A stretch of DNA of 64,000 nucleotides from Monoplex corrugatus. Lineage: Eukaryota; Mollusca; Gastropoda; Littorinimorpha; Ranellidae. The notes under the pieces are model-generated. The model searched no databases. It was not told the origin of the DNA and saw only the letters and a program-made list of their open reading frames with translations. The stretch lies in the NCBI GenBank assembly GCA_030674185.1, contig JAPXFY010000031.1, forward strand, positions 46,080,007-46,144,006, written 5' to 3'. Both the position numbers and the translations under genes were made by a program. Positions 21,721-33,735 of the stretch are shown in pieces (positions within the stretch are counted from its first letter, which is position 1; each line of letters begins with the position of its first letter).

Positions 21721-24700
21721 ACAATACAATACAATACAAAAATACAATACAATATTTTATTTGTATAGCGCAAAATCTTGATAAAATCAAATCTAAGCGC
21801 TAAAACAGACACACACGCACGCACGCACACGCACGCACCACCACGCACCACACACACACACACACGCACACGCACACGCACATGGCTATAAATGGGGAGA
21901 AAGAATAAAAGCAATGGAAAATTATAGAGAGCATATTATATACAATTATATATTACAATGTGATTCCCCTCCGAGTTGAGACAGGCTGCAGAGGGGATTG
22001 AGTGAGGTCAGGATTTTATGCAGAGGAGAAAAGGTGAGTTTTGAGAGCGGACTTGAAGGAGACAAAAGTAGGTTGCTGACGGACAGAGAGAGGAAGTTTA
22101 TTCCAGGAAAGTGGACCAGAAACAGAGAAGGCTCGTGGATCATAGGTATTGAGCTTAGTGCGTGGAAAGCGAAAAGTCAGAGGATCGGAGGCGGATCGGA
22201 GGCAGAGCGGAGGATACGTGAGGGAACATAGATCTCAAGTAGGTTTGACAGGTAATCGGGGGGCTGCGTTATTGAGGCTTTTGTAGCACATGGTGTCTAG
22301 TTTGTACTGTATGCGCTTTGATACAGGGAGCCAGTGAAGTTGTGCCAGGAGAGGAGATATGTGATCAGCTTTTTTCTTTTTTAGTACAAGGCGTGCAGCA
22401 TTGTTTTGAATGCGCTGCAGGATGTGAATGGTGGAGGCAGGAAGACCAAACAGGAGTGAATTGCAATAGTCAATGCGAGACATTATGAAGGAGAGAGAAC
22501 GAGTTTTGCAGTTGTTTCGACAGAGAGATACTTCCTGATCAGGCTTAGACGATGGAGGTGATAGTAGCAAGATCTGGCAGTTTGAGAAACAAAGTTGTTC
22601 ATGGACAGGGTAGAGTCAATGCAGACACCAAGGTTTTTAGCTGAATCAGAAATTGGGACTGATGTGTTACATAATGGGAGAGAAAGAGGAGGCAGCTGAG
22701 AAAGTTTCTGATGGGTGCCAATGTGGATAGCTTCTGTCTTGTCGTCATTAAGCTGAAGTTTGTTGAACGTCATCCAGTTCTTAATGTCTGAGTAACACTC
22801 AGTGGTGCGAGTCAAGAGGCGTTGTATATTGTCTGGTGTGTCACTGTCTAGAAGTTGGGTGTCATCAGCATAGAAGTGGTGTTTTATAGAGTGGAAGTTG
22901 ATGATGGTGGACAGGGGGGAGGTGTAAAGAGTGAAAAGAACAGGGCCAAGGACAGATCCTTGTGGAACACCACAGGTCAGGTATGCAGGTTGAGAGTAAG
23001 TGCCATTAATGAGAACAGTTTGTTTTCTGTTTGATAGATATGAAGTGAACCAGGAGAGAGCAATGTCAGAGATGCCAAAAGTATGATGAAGCCTAGAAAG
23101 GAGAATACCATGGTCAGTGGTATCAAAGGCTGCAGACAGATCAAGGAGTGTGAGGAGAGAGACTTTGCCAGTATCAGTTGCAAGGAGGAGATTGTTGAGA
23201 ATGTGTAGCAGGGCAGTTTCAGTGCTATGGCACTGGCGGTAGGCTGACTGGAAAGGATTGAGGAGATTGTTGGCAGACAGGTAAGAGTTCAGCTGGTTGA
23301 GGACAACTTTTTCGATGAGTTTTGACAAGAAAGAGAGATTAGAGATAGGCCGGTAATTTTTCAATTCATTTGGGTCTAAATTGTTTTCTTGAGGAGAGGG
23401 TGAACAATAGCAGACTTGAAAGAATCTGGGACAGTTCCAGTTTGAAGAGAAGTGTTGATGATGTCAGTGATGAATGGGAGGAGAGTAGGGAGACAGTCAG
23501 AGTAGAGAGAACCTGGAAGAGGATCCAGTTCGCAGGTTTTGAACGACATGGATCTGATTGTGTTGAGAATTTCTTCTTGTGAGACTGGGGTAAAAGTAGT
23601 AAGACTAGGTGTGCCAGAGAAGGAAGGGTCAGGTGGGCATGGTTGACAGGGTGTCCTGTCAAGCCTGTCAAGAAGAGTTTGTATTTTGGTGGTGAAATAC
23701 TTGGAGAATACAGATGGGAGTTCTTCATTTGTGTGTTTTGTTGGGAGAGGTAAATCTTTTCGTGTGCCAAGGAGATGATTCATGGTTGTAAAGAGTTCTC
23801 TTGAAGAAAAGGCATTCAGGATTTTGGTTTGGAAATAGCTTGTTTTTGCAGATGCAGTGAGGGTGGATACTTTTGTTTTAGAGGCTTGGAAAAGTTGCCT
23901 ATGTACAGTGAGTTTGGATTTGCGCCAGCGGCGCTCTGCTCTGCGGCGGGCACGTTTTGCACAGGCAATCTCATGAGTGAGCCAGGGGGTAGGGGGGCGG
24001 TCAGGTAAAAGACGAGTTGTGGCTGGAGCATGAGTGTCCAGAAGATGGTGGAGAGTAGTATAGAATTCATCGGCAAGGTTATGTGACTTTCAGAAAGGAG
24101 GCGGGAGACATCAGATGAAAATGTGGAGAGGTCAATAGATTTGAGATTGCGTCGAGTCACTGTGCGTGTGGATTGGGAAGGAGGAGAAATGTCAAGAGAA
24201 CGGAGAATTGCAGAATGGTCAGATGGAAGGGCTGAAGTTAGACGGGTAGAAAGAACTACGCAGTTGTCTAGTAGCTGAATTGTGGTGATCACGAGAAATG
24301 ATCCAGTCAAGAATGTGACCTTTTTTATGGGTTGGTTCAGAAATATGTTGTGTCATATTGTGATTGGACAGAGAGTTGATGATATGTCTTGTGTCATAAC
24401 GGTGAGTGTTGTCGTAGTGGACATTGATGTCACCTAGAATGATGAGATTTCCAGGTAAGAGGCAGTAGTAATCAAGTAGTTGGTCAAAATCAGAGAGAAA
24501 CATGGATGTGGTGAGCTTGTTGGTAAGCTAGGTGGAGGTCGACAGACACAGGAGAAGGTGATGGGGTGAGGGGTGGATTGGAAGGATACTTCAACACGTT
24601 CGAAAGAAGGATGGGAGAAAGGCAGAGACTGCGAGAAAGACAGGCGGGAATGGAGTGAGTCGTTGTAGAGGATGGCGATACCACCACCTCCGGGATGAAT

Positions 24701-24800
24701 GATGGAAAGAAGCAAGCCTGTAACCACTCGGAGTGAGACTCGCATGTATAGATTCATGACCAAGGGGGTTAAGCCATGTTTCTGTGATGGCTATCGCATA
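21721..24800 (-). pseudogene. LINE family A (CR1/L2-like), near-complete ORF2, frameshifted
   Basis: Read on the - strand. The endonuclease comes first, about 24797 to 23900, with AITETWL, GGGGIAILYND, GDINVHYDNTHR and HILDWIISRDH. The reverse transcriptase follows, with KNYRPISNLSFLSKLIEKV at 23361, motif A LLDLSAAFDTTDH (about 23150), motif B GVPQGSVLGPVLF (about 22970), YADD (about 22870) and a [13 protein letters not shown] motif. Next come [20 protein letters not shown] and [15 protein letters not shown], and the 3' UTR with its internal (GT)n tract and GCGCTATACAAATAAAATAT-like end. Catalytic YADD is intact, but the open frame is broken into about seven pieces, so the copy is not active. 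Assignment to CR1/L2 rests on these motifs and the ATT/TACAAT-type tail. Confidence 0.93.
21803..21882. repeat. (CA)n microsatellite within LINE A 3' UTR
   Basis: CA/CG-rich tract at the same position, between AAGCGC and GGCTATAAATGGGGAG, as in the copies at 16050 and 47758. Confidence 0.92.
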
Positions 24801-25085
24801 AGATTTTTTTTTTCACTCTTCTTCTTGTAAATGTGGATGGTCATAGCACTTTTAAAGGTTTAAGGAAAGGCAAAGGACATATTCTATGATGGCTATCACA
24901 TAAGATTTTTTTTTCACTGTTCTTTTTGTAAATGTGGATGGTCATAGCACTTTTAGAGGCTTAAAGAAAGGCAAAGGACATATTCTATGATGGCTATCAC
25001 ATACAAAATTTTTTTCGCTCTTCTTCCTGTAAATGTGTATGACCACAGCACTTTTTATAATTATAAAGACTTAAGGAACCTCTTC
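24786..25085. repeat. 105-bp tandem repeat, 3 copies, at the LINE A 5' junction
   Basis: Units contain TGATGGCTATCACATAAGAT, GTAAATGTGGATGGTCATAG and GGCAAAGGACATATTCTATG. The 26-bp sequence ending GACATATTCTATGAT at 24865-24890 is identical to 21695-21720 on the other side of the LINE. Confidence 0.85.
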
Positions 25086-25152
25086 CTTCTGCCACATAGA
25101 GTGGTACAGGGTTGTCAGCTTCTCTGGGTGTATTGTGCCCCTGTTACTGTAG

Positions 25153-25156
<4 letters not shown>

Positions 25157-25225
<69 letters not shown>

Positions 25226-25294
25226 GTCAATGTGTGTGTGTGTGTTCGTTCGTCTTGCTTCTGTGCATATTGGTTGTGTGTGTGTGTGTGTGTG
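25157..25294. repeat. (GT)n microsatellite
   Basis: A GT run of about 65 bp, then shorter GT blocks to 25294. A CA/ACACACAC patch near 25343-25376 is on the same strand and can pair with it. Confidence 0.95.
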
Positions 25295-25639
25295 GTGTTA
25301 CAATGGCATGTTTACTGCTCGCATACTCGAACATCATGTTACACCACACACACAATTAACACACACTACAACAAACCCCATGCTGATGTATATATATATT
25401 TATACAAATACATTTTATTTTGTGTATTTCTATTCCTTATATACTGTTTGTAACAGCAACAATAGTAGCATTTGTTGTTGCTGCATTACTGTATCAACTC
25501 TGTCTCACAACCATCCCCACCCACCCACCTCTAACGTGCATACGACTATGAGTGTGGACATTTATGTAAGTTTATGTATACACTGTGTTTGCTTTCTTGA
25601 GTGTGTGTCTGAAAGATTAGATTTATCACATATGTTTAA

Positions 25640-25641
25640 TC

Positions 25642-25672
<31 letters not shown>

Positions 25673-25692
25673 ACTGTTATTGTTGTTGTTTT
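25640..25692. repeat. (TTG)n microsatellite
   Basis: About 15 TTG repeats, in otherwise unremarkable AT-rich DNA. Confidence 0.9.
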
Positions 25693-25769
25693 GATTGGTA
25701 TCTCTTGACCACCTAATTCCATTTTCATGCTATGATCTGTCGTTATATTTGATGAATTATATTTATGCG

Positions 25770-25878
25770 GAGTGAATGGGGTCAGAAAGGATAGAAGATG
25801 TACTTGCAGCAACAAAAGAGAGATTCATATGGAGGGCCATGATTGTCAATGCCATACTGTATAGCACATGATGATGAT
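25770..25878 (+). mobile_element. LINE family B 3' end fragment
   Basis: GATGTACTTGCAGCAACAAA, then ATGGAGGGCCATGATTGTCA and AGCACATGATGATGATGG, as at 21255-21345. Confidence 0.88.
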
Positions 25879-25914
25879 GGTGTTTATACTGCACTGATGT
25901 GTTGGTGTGTGTAG

Positions 25915-26150
25915 CTACAGATGTGGATTTGTTTAAAGGAAAGGAATTATTGATGCCATATTCATTCTAAGAACTCTCACAAAAAGATCAGTTGAGTCGA
26001 ATAAAGATTTGTATAATTTATGTTTTGTTGATTACATCAAGGCTTTCGGTCTGGTAAGACATGAAGAATTGACCAACCCACTGGAAAAGCTAAATTATAC
26101 TGATGGAAAAGATCTAAGAATAAGGAAAGAAACTATTAATGCCATATATA
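25915..26150 (+). pseudogene. LINE family B reverse transcriptase fragment
   Basis: Encodes FCGF-like CGFV, RTL..RSVESNKDLYNL, CFVDYIKAFGLVRHEELT and DGKDLRI, equivalent to 20165-20370 of LINE B. It stops at a second partial copy of AAACTATTAATGCCATATA, where a CA/TA microsatellite begins. Confidence 0.85.
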
Positions 26151-26163
26151 CATATATACATAT

Positions 26164-26218
<55 letters not shown>

Positions 26219-26235
26219 ATATATATTATATACAC
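26150..26235. repeat. (CA)n(TA)n microsatellite at a LINE junction
   Basis: CATATACACACACAC then TATATATAT runs separate LINE B sequence from LINE C sequence. Confidence 0.95.
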
Positions 26236-27125
26236 TATTCATTCAAGGATGCATACTCTCACCACAGCTGTTCAGCTTGTACACAGAACAAGTAATGAGA
26301 GAGGCAGAGATTGAAGAACTTGGTGTAAAGACTGGCAAGGAGGAAATCACAAACCTGAGGTACATGGATGACACTACTCTCATATCAGGCTGCAAAGACA
26401 ATATGCAAACAATCACTGACAAAGTAAATGGAGCGGGCAGAAGTGCAGGCCTAAAACTCAACGCAAAGAAGACCAAAGACTGGCAAAGTAATGCATATTG
26501 GTGGATCCATGGATGGAAACATAGCAGTTGATGGAGAACCCCTCGAAGTTGTACAACACTTCAAATACCTTGGGTCATACAAGTCAGCTGATGCCACACA
26601 CAGCAAAGACATCAAAGCAAGAATTGCCCAAGCCAAACAAAGAATGGTCCATCTTACTAACACCTGGATGGACAGATATTTACGAAATGAGCTCAAACTT
26701 AAAATAATATGCGAACATTAATTTGGCCCATTGTGTTATATGGAAGTGAAGGATGGACTCTTAAAGCTGCAGATGAAAACAGAATCGAAAGTGCAGAAAT
26801 GTGGTTCTACAGAAGACTCTAAGAATAAGCTGGACTGAAAGACGAACAAACCAAAGCATTCTGGAAGAACTGAACAAACAACCTGAACTTTTAGGCCTGG
26901 TTAGTAAAAGGAAAAGGAAATACTTTGGACATGCTGTGAGACATCAGAGCTGCCATGTAATGAAGACTGTGGCCCAGGGCAAAATGAAGGGCAAGAGACA
27001 AGGAAGACCACTGACTTCCTACGTGGAGAACATAGCCAGCGGATGAAGTTGCCAAAAGATGAAATCTACAGGACTGTCAACAGAAGGGGATGGAGACAGC
27101 TGACGTGGCATGCATCAGCAGCTAC
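26236..27125 (+). pseudogene. LINE family C reverse transcriptase, C-terminal half
   Basis: Begins at reverse transcriptase motif B (IQGCILSPQLFSLYTEQVMR), then NLRYMDDTTL (YADD altered to YMDD), GLKLNAKKTK, FKYLGSYKSADATHSKDIKA, VLYGSEGWTLKAADENRIES, AEMWFYRRL and RKRKYFGHAVRHQSCHVMKT, ending GKRQGRPLTSYVENIA. The frame changes several times. A different family from LINE B (about half the residues differ), with related architecture. Confidence 0.9.
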
Positions 27126-27139
27126 CATCAAGAATGATG

Positions 27140-28195
27140 TCACTGTTAGTTGACTAAGGATTTATATTTTATAAATGCTTTGTTGATCATACCAAGTCTT
27201 TTCATTGGGTAAGACATGAAGAATTGATCAAACTACCAGAAAGGTTCAATGTTGATGGAAAAGATTCAAGAATAATAAGGACTATGTATCAGGAACAAAC
27301 AGCAGTACTGAGAATGGAAAACGATAAGCTCTTTCTAAAATATCAAAAGAGGGGTTTGGCAGGGATGTGTTCTGTCACCAGATTTGTTTTCACTTTACAG
27401 CAAAACCATCATAAGAAATCTAGAAGAATACCCTGGGACAAAGTTTGGAGGAAAAATGATAAAAAAATCTTCATTATACAGATAGCTGGTGCTAAATAGC
27501 AAGAAGACTGAAGTCATGGCAATCGGAAAAAAAAAATCCCCTCACGCAAAATAACAGCAAATGGCACAACATTGAGACAGATTGATAAGTTTAAGTTTAA
27601 ACATGTTGGAAGAGCCATCTCACCAGACGGCAGATGACATCAGAAATAGCCTGCAGAATCAGGCAGACTAAAACTAAAAGTAAAACAGTATTCAAGAAAA
27701 TGAAAAGCGTTCTTACCAACAAATGCATACATATCAATTAATATCAGGAAGAGGGTTCTTCGGTGTTAGGTAGAACTGATTCTGTTGTACACTGTGAAGC
27801 ATGGATAATCAACACGCAAAGACAGAACAAGATTGAGGCAGCTGAAATGTGGTTTCTAAGAAGAGTAAAGAGTTCCACGGACAACAAAGAAAACAAATGA
27901 GACAGTCTTGAAGGAGGCAGACACAAAAAAGAACATTAATGAAGAAGATTAGGAAAAGACAAGCAACATTTATGGGGCATTTTATGGGGCAAGAGAAATT
28001 AGAGCACCTAGTCACAACAGGAAAGCTGGAGGGAAAAAGAATACTAGGTAGATCCAGAGAGAAAATATTGGATGGACTTGCAGAGTGGTGGAGGATAGCG
28101 AGGGTGGGAGATGTACTTGCAGCAACAAGGGATAGATTCATACAGAGGGCCATGATCACCAATGTCATGTGGCGTGGCACATCATGATGATGGTA
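27140..28195 (+). pseudogene. LINE family B, second degenerate copy
   Basis: Parallel to LINE B at 20260-21345: RHEELIKLPERFNVDGKDSR, MYQEQTAVLRMEND, RGLAGMCSVTRFVF, ITANGTTLRQIDKF-like sequence, and IRKRQATFMGHFMGQEKLEH, ending at CATCATGATGATGG. A deletion near 27480 removes the YADD region; many frameshifts. Confidence 0.9.
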
Positions 28196-28380
28196 AGGAT
28201 CTAGGAACAGTTTTTATAATGTTTTATATTTAATACATATATTGCATGAAATATTGCATGTATTCAAAATATTGCTGTAAGTTTATTCTAATCTAGTTTT
28301 TAAAGTTTAAATTTACAGCTAGCTTCTCATTTTCTTATGCTAATTTTTGCAAAAGACTAATAAACAGTTTTGTGGACCAT
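28196..28380. other. No feature seen
   Basis: Short AT-rich spacer between LINE remnants. Confidence 0.5.
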
Positions 28381-28384
28381 ACTA

Positions 28385-29600
28385 ACATACATGAAGCAGA
28401 TTGTGCGAAAAGCAGATATGGAAGAAATGGGAACAAACTGATGGTTGAAATATCACAAATCTATGATATCATTATGCTGCTGATACTGCGCTTTTGTTGG
28501 ACAATATCACTACCATGAAAAGATTCTGTATAGAGTAGATTCAGCAGGCAAAAAGGCAGATCTAAAAAGAAAAGTAATTTACCTAGAAGGAGAAGAAAGT
28601 CAAGCATATCAAGACAAGCTTCCAAAACAGAGTCACCTCCCACCTCAATGCTGACACTCTTGACAGTCTCGCTACTGCAAAACTTCAGGAGTAAGCCCAA
28701 ACAAACACAAACACAAACTGTCCTGTATGAATGTGAGAGTGCTTGGTCAGGTAGGTAGTGGGTAGGGGGTGTGCTGGTAGGAGGACCGCTGCGACAGGGG
28801 GTGCCGGGGGCCATCACTAGGATGCCTGCCCGTCACTTCTCGTCCCCTCTGATCCAGTTAGTGGGCAGGGAGTGTGTGAATGTGAGGAGCAAATGTGTGT
28901 GTGTGTGTGTGTTTGTTTTTTTTGTTTTTTGTTTTTAAAGTCAGGCAGCCGATTTGTGAACCCCCTATTCTATTCTTTGGCAAAATAATCAAAGTGTTGA
29001 TTGTGGCCACACAACAGAAGAAGAAGACAATTCAAATCATCATTTGAAAATGTGAATGATTTGAAATATTTAAGCTCAGTTAAAACTTATGATGGCACCT
29101 GTACTAAAGCCAATGAAGTATGGATGGGAATGGCAAAACAAAATAATCCAAGTCAACAACATTTGAAAAGAAAGAAGTATAACAACAGCTCTTAAATTAA
29201 AATCAAAATTCTAAGATGTCTGCTCTGGCCAAGAATGCTTTGTTTATGCTGCGAAGGCTGGATATGCAGAAAAGCAAATGAAAATAAGACTGAAGCTGCA
29301 GAGATGTGGTTCTACAGGCAGCTTCTTAAGAATCAAATTGGCTGATTGAAAAAAAACAAAAAAAAAAAAACCCACTTTAAATGAACTAACAGTCCAATGA
29401 CAACTGCTGGCAGAAATCAACAAATGAAAAATAAAATACATCGGCCATGCAACTGTCAGCACCACTAACTCAACCCTAATGACAACAATTTTTCAAGGAA
29501 AAATTGAGGCCAAAAGAAATACAGGTTGACCACCTACCTCTATCAACATCACCAAAATCAGCGATTTGAAGATCTACTACTAGTACTAGGTAGCACAGTG
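28385..29600 (+). pseudogene. LINE family D remnants
   Basis: Weak reverse transcriptase traces (KQIVRKADMEEMGTN and SAGKKADLKRK, 28385-28580) and a clearer downstream part: FENVNDLKYLSSVKTYDGTC (29045-29105), CCEGWICRKANENKTEAAEM, WFYRQLLKNQIG and IKYIGHATVSTTNSTLMTTI. Many stops. A GT run (28892-28910) and G-rich unique sequence occur between 28720 and 29000. Confidence 0.8.
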
Positions 29601-29859
29601 AAGACAAGATCGGAGTGAATGGAAGACAGAAGGTTGTGAAGTGAAGTCTGCTTTGCCTTTGGCGCTATCATTGATTCGATCGAACTCGATCGATCAATCC
29701 ATGATGTTGACGGGTTAAGGGACTAACGTACAGAACATGATTGAAACCTGTTATACACTCATAGGTTACTGTCTAATGATACGAAGCTGTCTGGTGTTAT
29801 ATGGTGTTATACTGATAAATTCAAAATAAAATACCAGCATGCTATATAAGATCCGGCAT

Positions 29860-30080
29860 GGGTTGGCGTATGTGGATTTTGGAAACGCTCTTGTGTCTGA
29901 TGAAAAACCAAAACTTAGGGCTGCAACATCACGAGACAGAAGATCTCATTCTCAACAGCTCAACTGCTTACAGTGTGTTCGGGACTATTGACAGAACTCA
30001 TTCCTGCCACGTACCATCCAGGAGTGGAATGAAATCTTGACAGAGGTTGCTGTAGTCATCAGAAACTCTTGACCTATTAA
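29860..30080 (+). pseudogene. LINE C-terminal fragment
   Basis: Encodes NSFLPRTIQEWNEILTEV followed by a stop near 30072. The SF.PRTI..WN motif is typical of the C-terminus of several LINE polyproteins. Upstream boundary is uncertain. Confidence 0.6.
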
Positions 30081-30480
30081 ATACTAGTCTATTTACTAGT
30101 AGTAGTAATTTAGGGCAAGAGTTTGCAGCCTCCTACAATAATTTTTTTTTTTTTTGCGTCTGCCCCCCATAAGTGTCAGAATAATCAACTGGTTGATTGT
30201 ACACACTGAACGGATGTAGATGAAGAACAAACCATGGCAGTATCAATGAATATGATAGTGATTACATTATGATATCATTAGTGATTTACAATGATCACCA
30301 TAAATGATAACGATAACCATGAAAAGATGATCATCATAATCATTACCATTACGCCCTACAAACCCACAAAAAGAACACTTACCTTCCTAACCAAGTAGTG
30401 CTAATGACTGAAAGTCATTGGACGTAGGAATACAGTAATAAAGTCGAGGATGCTGAAAAAACAAAACATCACGCATAACG
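30081..30480. other. No feature recognised
   Basis: AT-rich DNA with a T-run at 30141-30156 and imperfect ATGATAA/ATCATC repeats near 30290-30350. Confidence 0.5.
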
Positions 30481-30519
30481 AAACTTCAAAAAACCCTTTG
30501 AAAGCCGCGGTCCAAACGG

Positions 30520-30725
30520 AAGTTGTAGTCTCTAAGCCTAACAACATCCTAGATTTGATTCTAGTGGTCAAAATCGACCAATGAACGCCCGCCTTTCATC
30601 TTGGCTACGAGAAGTAGGAAACTGTAAAAACGAAAGCTGATAGCACACTTCCGGTTGCCAACGGGGATTCTTTAGCTTTCTGTGCGTGTGACGGCAACAC
30701 ATACGTAACATCACTGCTGATTTCT
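30520..30725 (+). promoter_or_regulatory. Candidate TMEM267 promoter / 5' UTR
   Basis: Locally higher GC with GACCAATGAA (CCAAT box), ACTTCCGGTTG (ETS-type core, seen often in housekeeping promoters) and TGTGCGTGTGACGGCAACAC, followed by a possible donor at TAC|GTAACA. It precedes the TMEM267 start by about 2.7 kb on the same strand, so it may hold a non-coding first exon. Inferred from motif clustering only. Confidence 0.35.
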
Positions 30726-31321
30726 GAACCATGGTCTGTTGAATGTTATTTATTACTAATCGACAACAACAGTATAACTGATAGATCTAGCTATCGTAAT
30801 CGTGATCATGTTATGAATGTGCGTAGGATCTAACGATGCGACACTCATACTGATGACATAGTGATGGTCACATCATCATCATTATTTTTGATTTCATCAT
30901 ACACATGGTTTGTCACAGTAAATATTCACATTGACGATTGTGCTTCCAGCCAGGCAAACTATAGATAACAGGAATGTGGAATGCCAGTCAGATTAGGCTA
31001 AGATGAGAAGATATTCTGTGCAAGTGTGTGAATGTGCAAATGCATAAAATGTAGAATATGTAGGCCTACACATCTAATAGTAATTTAGCGTAATTTTGTG
31101 TCATGATTTAGACCTAGATCCCTATATATATAGGTTATTTAATGAAACATAATACCATTTTAACATAACACAAGTGAGGGGTGGGGTTATGAAAAAACAA
31201 ATCTTTGCAAAGTATGTGTGCTCTGGCAATGATAAGAAATGGCAAATATTTGGTTCCACAGCGTTCATCAAACTGTTCAAAGGATCCTTCACTGAACAAA
31301 GTGATCCACAGGTGTGACTGG

Positions 31322-31548
31322 TTTTGTATGCATGGAGGGCCATGATCGCCAACACCATGCAGCAGGGCACATGATGATGATGATGAGTCAGTTTCTCCCA
31401 TCATACCTTTAGTGCTGATGACTTGCACAGTGGCTGAGGACAGAGAGGGTGGGAGATGTACTTGTAGTGACAAGGGATAGATTCATCATATGAGGGGCCA
31501 TAGTCGCCAACGCTATGCGGCGGGGCACATGATGATGATGATGATCAG
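31322..31548 (+). mobile_element. Two short LINE family B 3' end fragments
   Basis: First: ATGGAGGGCCATGATCGCCA with CATGCAGCAGGGCACATGAT (31333-31385). Second: GTGGCTGAGGACAGAGAGGG through CTATGCGGCGGGGCACATGA (31430-31530). Both end in ATGATGATG. Confidence 0.85.
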
Positions 31549-33430
31549 AGAAAAAGAACACATTTATACCTGCCCATTTGGTTGAAATTCATAAGAAAGG
31601 ACAATGGCAACATGGAAAGAAACAATAATTTTGCACAGACCTTGGCCAAAATATTCCCTGCAGTGTTTTACTGTCGCTTTCTTATTTCTGTGGTGACCTG
31701 TTTAGCTCCACTACCATTTCCCTGTGTCACTGTGTCATTCAGCTATATGATAAGTGTTTGTAGAGAATACCGTGTGTGTTGTGTGTTTTGTCAGGGGCTC
31801 TGGTGATGAAACTAGGTCTGTCCCTAGTATAGAGAGTGCTGCTCGTGTTGTTGTCTGTGTCTTGTCAAGAGCTCTGATGATGAAACAAGTCTGTCCCTGG
31901 TGTAGAAGGCACATCTTGTGTTGTGATGATCACAACATATTGCTCAATGATGACAATATTTCTGTTTTTGTGTGCAGAAATCCATGAATACCCCAAGTGC
32001 TGAAGAACATGAAAACTGATGTGCAGTGCCAGCCACTAATGGGACATTACCAAGTTCATCCATGTATACTGAATGAAAAGACCTTGTTCTAACAAGGAGG
32101 CTTCACCATGAATTTACCAGAACTGTATGTCATCAGTTTTTGTAACTAAGCCCCATGCTGAGTTACTGGTCCTTTTTGCAGTTTGTCACCAACACTCCAA
32201 CATGTGATGTATGACAATGAGCACCCTGTTGTCCATCGTTTGAAGACTTTTGTCGTTATGATTGAAATAGGAAGAAAGTTGACAAACATGAAATACATGA
32301 AATGGAATGAAAACATGTGTTTGATTAACAAAACAAAGTCAATGGTAATGTTATCCAGATTTGCATAAACTTTTCTATTCTTATGTATATTAGAGAATGC
32401 AGCGAAGTTGATGTGATAGATGATGTAAATAGGAGCAGAGTGAATTATGTAAATTAGGATGATGTGAGTGAATAGGATCAGTATGAAGTATGGAAATGAA
32501 GATGATGGATACTGTCCCTTGAATCAGTACAAATCATGGAAATTAGGATGATGGCATGAATAGGATCAGTACATAAATTGTGAAATGAGGATGATCATGG
32601 GTTATTTTGCTCACCACATGTACAGCAGGTATAACATGTCATAGTTGACATTTGTACATTTAACGTAAACACTTTTTCAAACATACTGATTGTCAAACTA
32701 GGAGATTATTTAATTATTTAAATTCATCAAAGTAAACAGTTGTCAAACTAAGTGTTCATTCAAATTCATATATCAAAAATTAACCCTTGTTAAGCAAAAT
32801 GTTTGTTCAAATTTGTAGTATATTTAAACTTTTGTCAAACTTAAAGATTGTTCAAATTTGTTAGTTAAAAGTAAACCCTATCGAAACTAAACTATAACAA
32901 ACATGAGACCACAGTTCATTTAAACAAAATGAGCAGTTTTGCATAAACAGTATTTTATCATTTCATCAATAAACATTTGTGTCGATGATTATTAAGTGAA
33001 AACTATAGATAAGAGTAAACATTTTGAACACTGGTGTAGACAACATCTGTTACATAAACACTATCATTTTGTAAGTAGCCTACATATTTGTACAATGATT
33101 ATTAATAATTAAAGGCAACACTCAAATAATAGTGAACATACTGAACACTGCACTAGACAACATCTGTTACAGTTTGTGTCGTCCTCTGTAACAGATGGTT
33201 ACAGATAATGAAACAATGATGTGTTTTTTGTTTTCAGTTTATTTTCAGTATTTTAGAACTAACTGTTTAAATTACATACATCAATACAGCTGTGTTTTTG
33301 CTCCCGCTGAGTTGAATTAGGAACTGCATATTAAACAATACATGACTTAAACATCGCCAGATACGAAAGTGTTGTGAGTAAACATTGTCTTGACATAATA
33401 GTGTTGACAGTGTAAGGTCAGAACTGAGAA
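31549..33430. other. Upstream or first-intron region of TMEM267
   Basis: AT-rich unique DNA. A diverged direct duplication (GGCTCTGGTGATGAAAC and GAGCTCTGATGATGAAAC with flanking GTCTGTCCCT) lies at 31790-31910, and a loose repeat GAATAGGATCAGTA lies at 32470-32570. No further coding exon seen. Confidence 0.5.
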
Positions 33431-33432
33431 CA

Positions 33433-33735
33433 ATGGCACCGTGGAAAGAAGCGGTACAGAACACAGACGTTGGCCAGGTTTTCCTATGCAGTGTGACGCT
33501 GGTGCTAACATGTCTTCTTGGTGATCGTCTCTGCTCTGCTGCTGCCCAGTCACAGTTACTATGGCGAGCGCTGGCTGACAACGCCACCCATGGTGCTGTG
33601 GGTTTCCTGTCATGGGCGGTGGTCGTGACACCGGGTCTGTCGTTGGAGAGGTGGATGCAATGCCTGTTGTGTGGATTGCTGGCTTCAGTCATTGACGTGG
33701 ATCATTTCTTACAAGCTGGCTCCTTGGACTTACAG
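33433..33735 (+). CDS. TMEM267: TMEM267, coding exon 1
   Basis: This is the N-terminal 101 codons of transmembrane protein 267, a small multi-pass membrane protein of unknown molecular function. The ATG at 33433 sits in a good context (ACAATGG). The exon contains a hydrophobic stretch around residues 17-32 (VFLCSVTLVLTCLLGD), the family-typical LWRALADNATHGAVGFLSWA, and LLASVIDVDHFLQAGS, where ASVIDVDHF is the strongest match to vertebrate TMEM267. It ends at CTTACAG|GTAAAT in phase 0, and the second exon at 36867 starts in phase 0. The two together make 215 codons, the length I recall for the human protein. The end of this exon and its donor are copied in a minisatellite immediately downstream. 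Reading past the donor meets an in-frame TAG at 33781. Confidence 0.95.
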
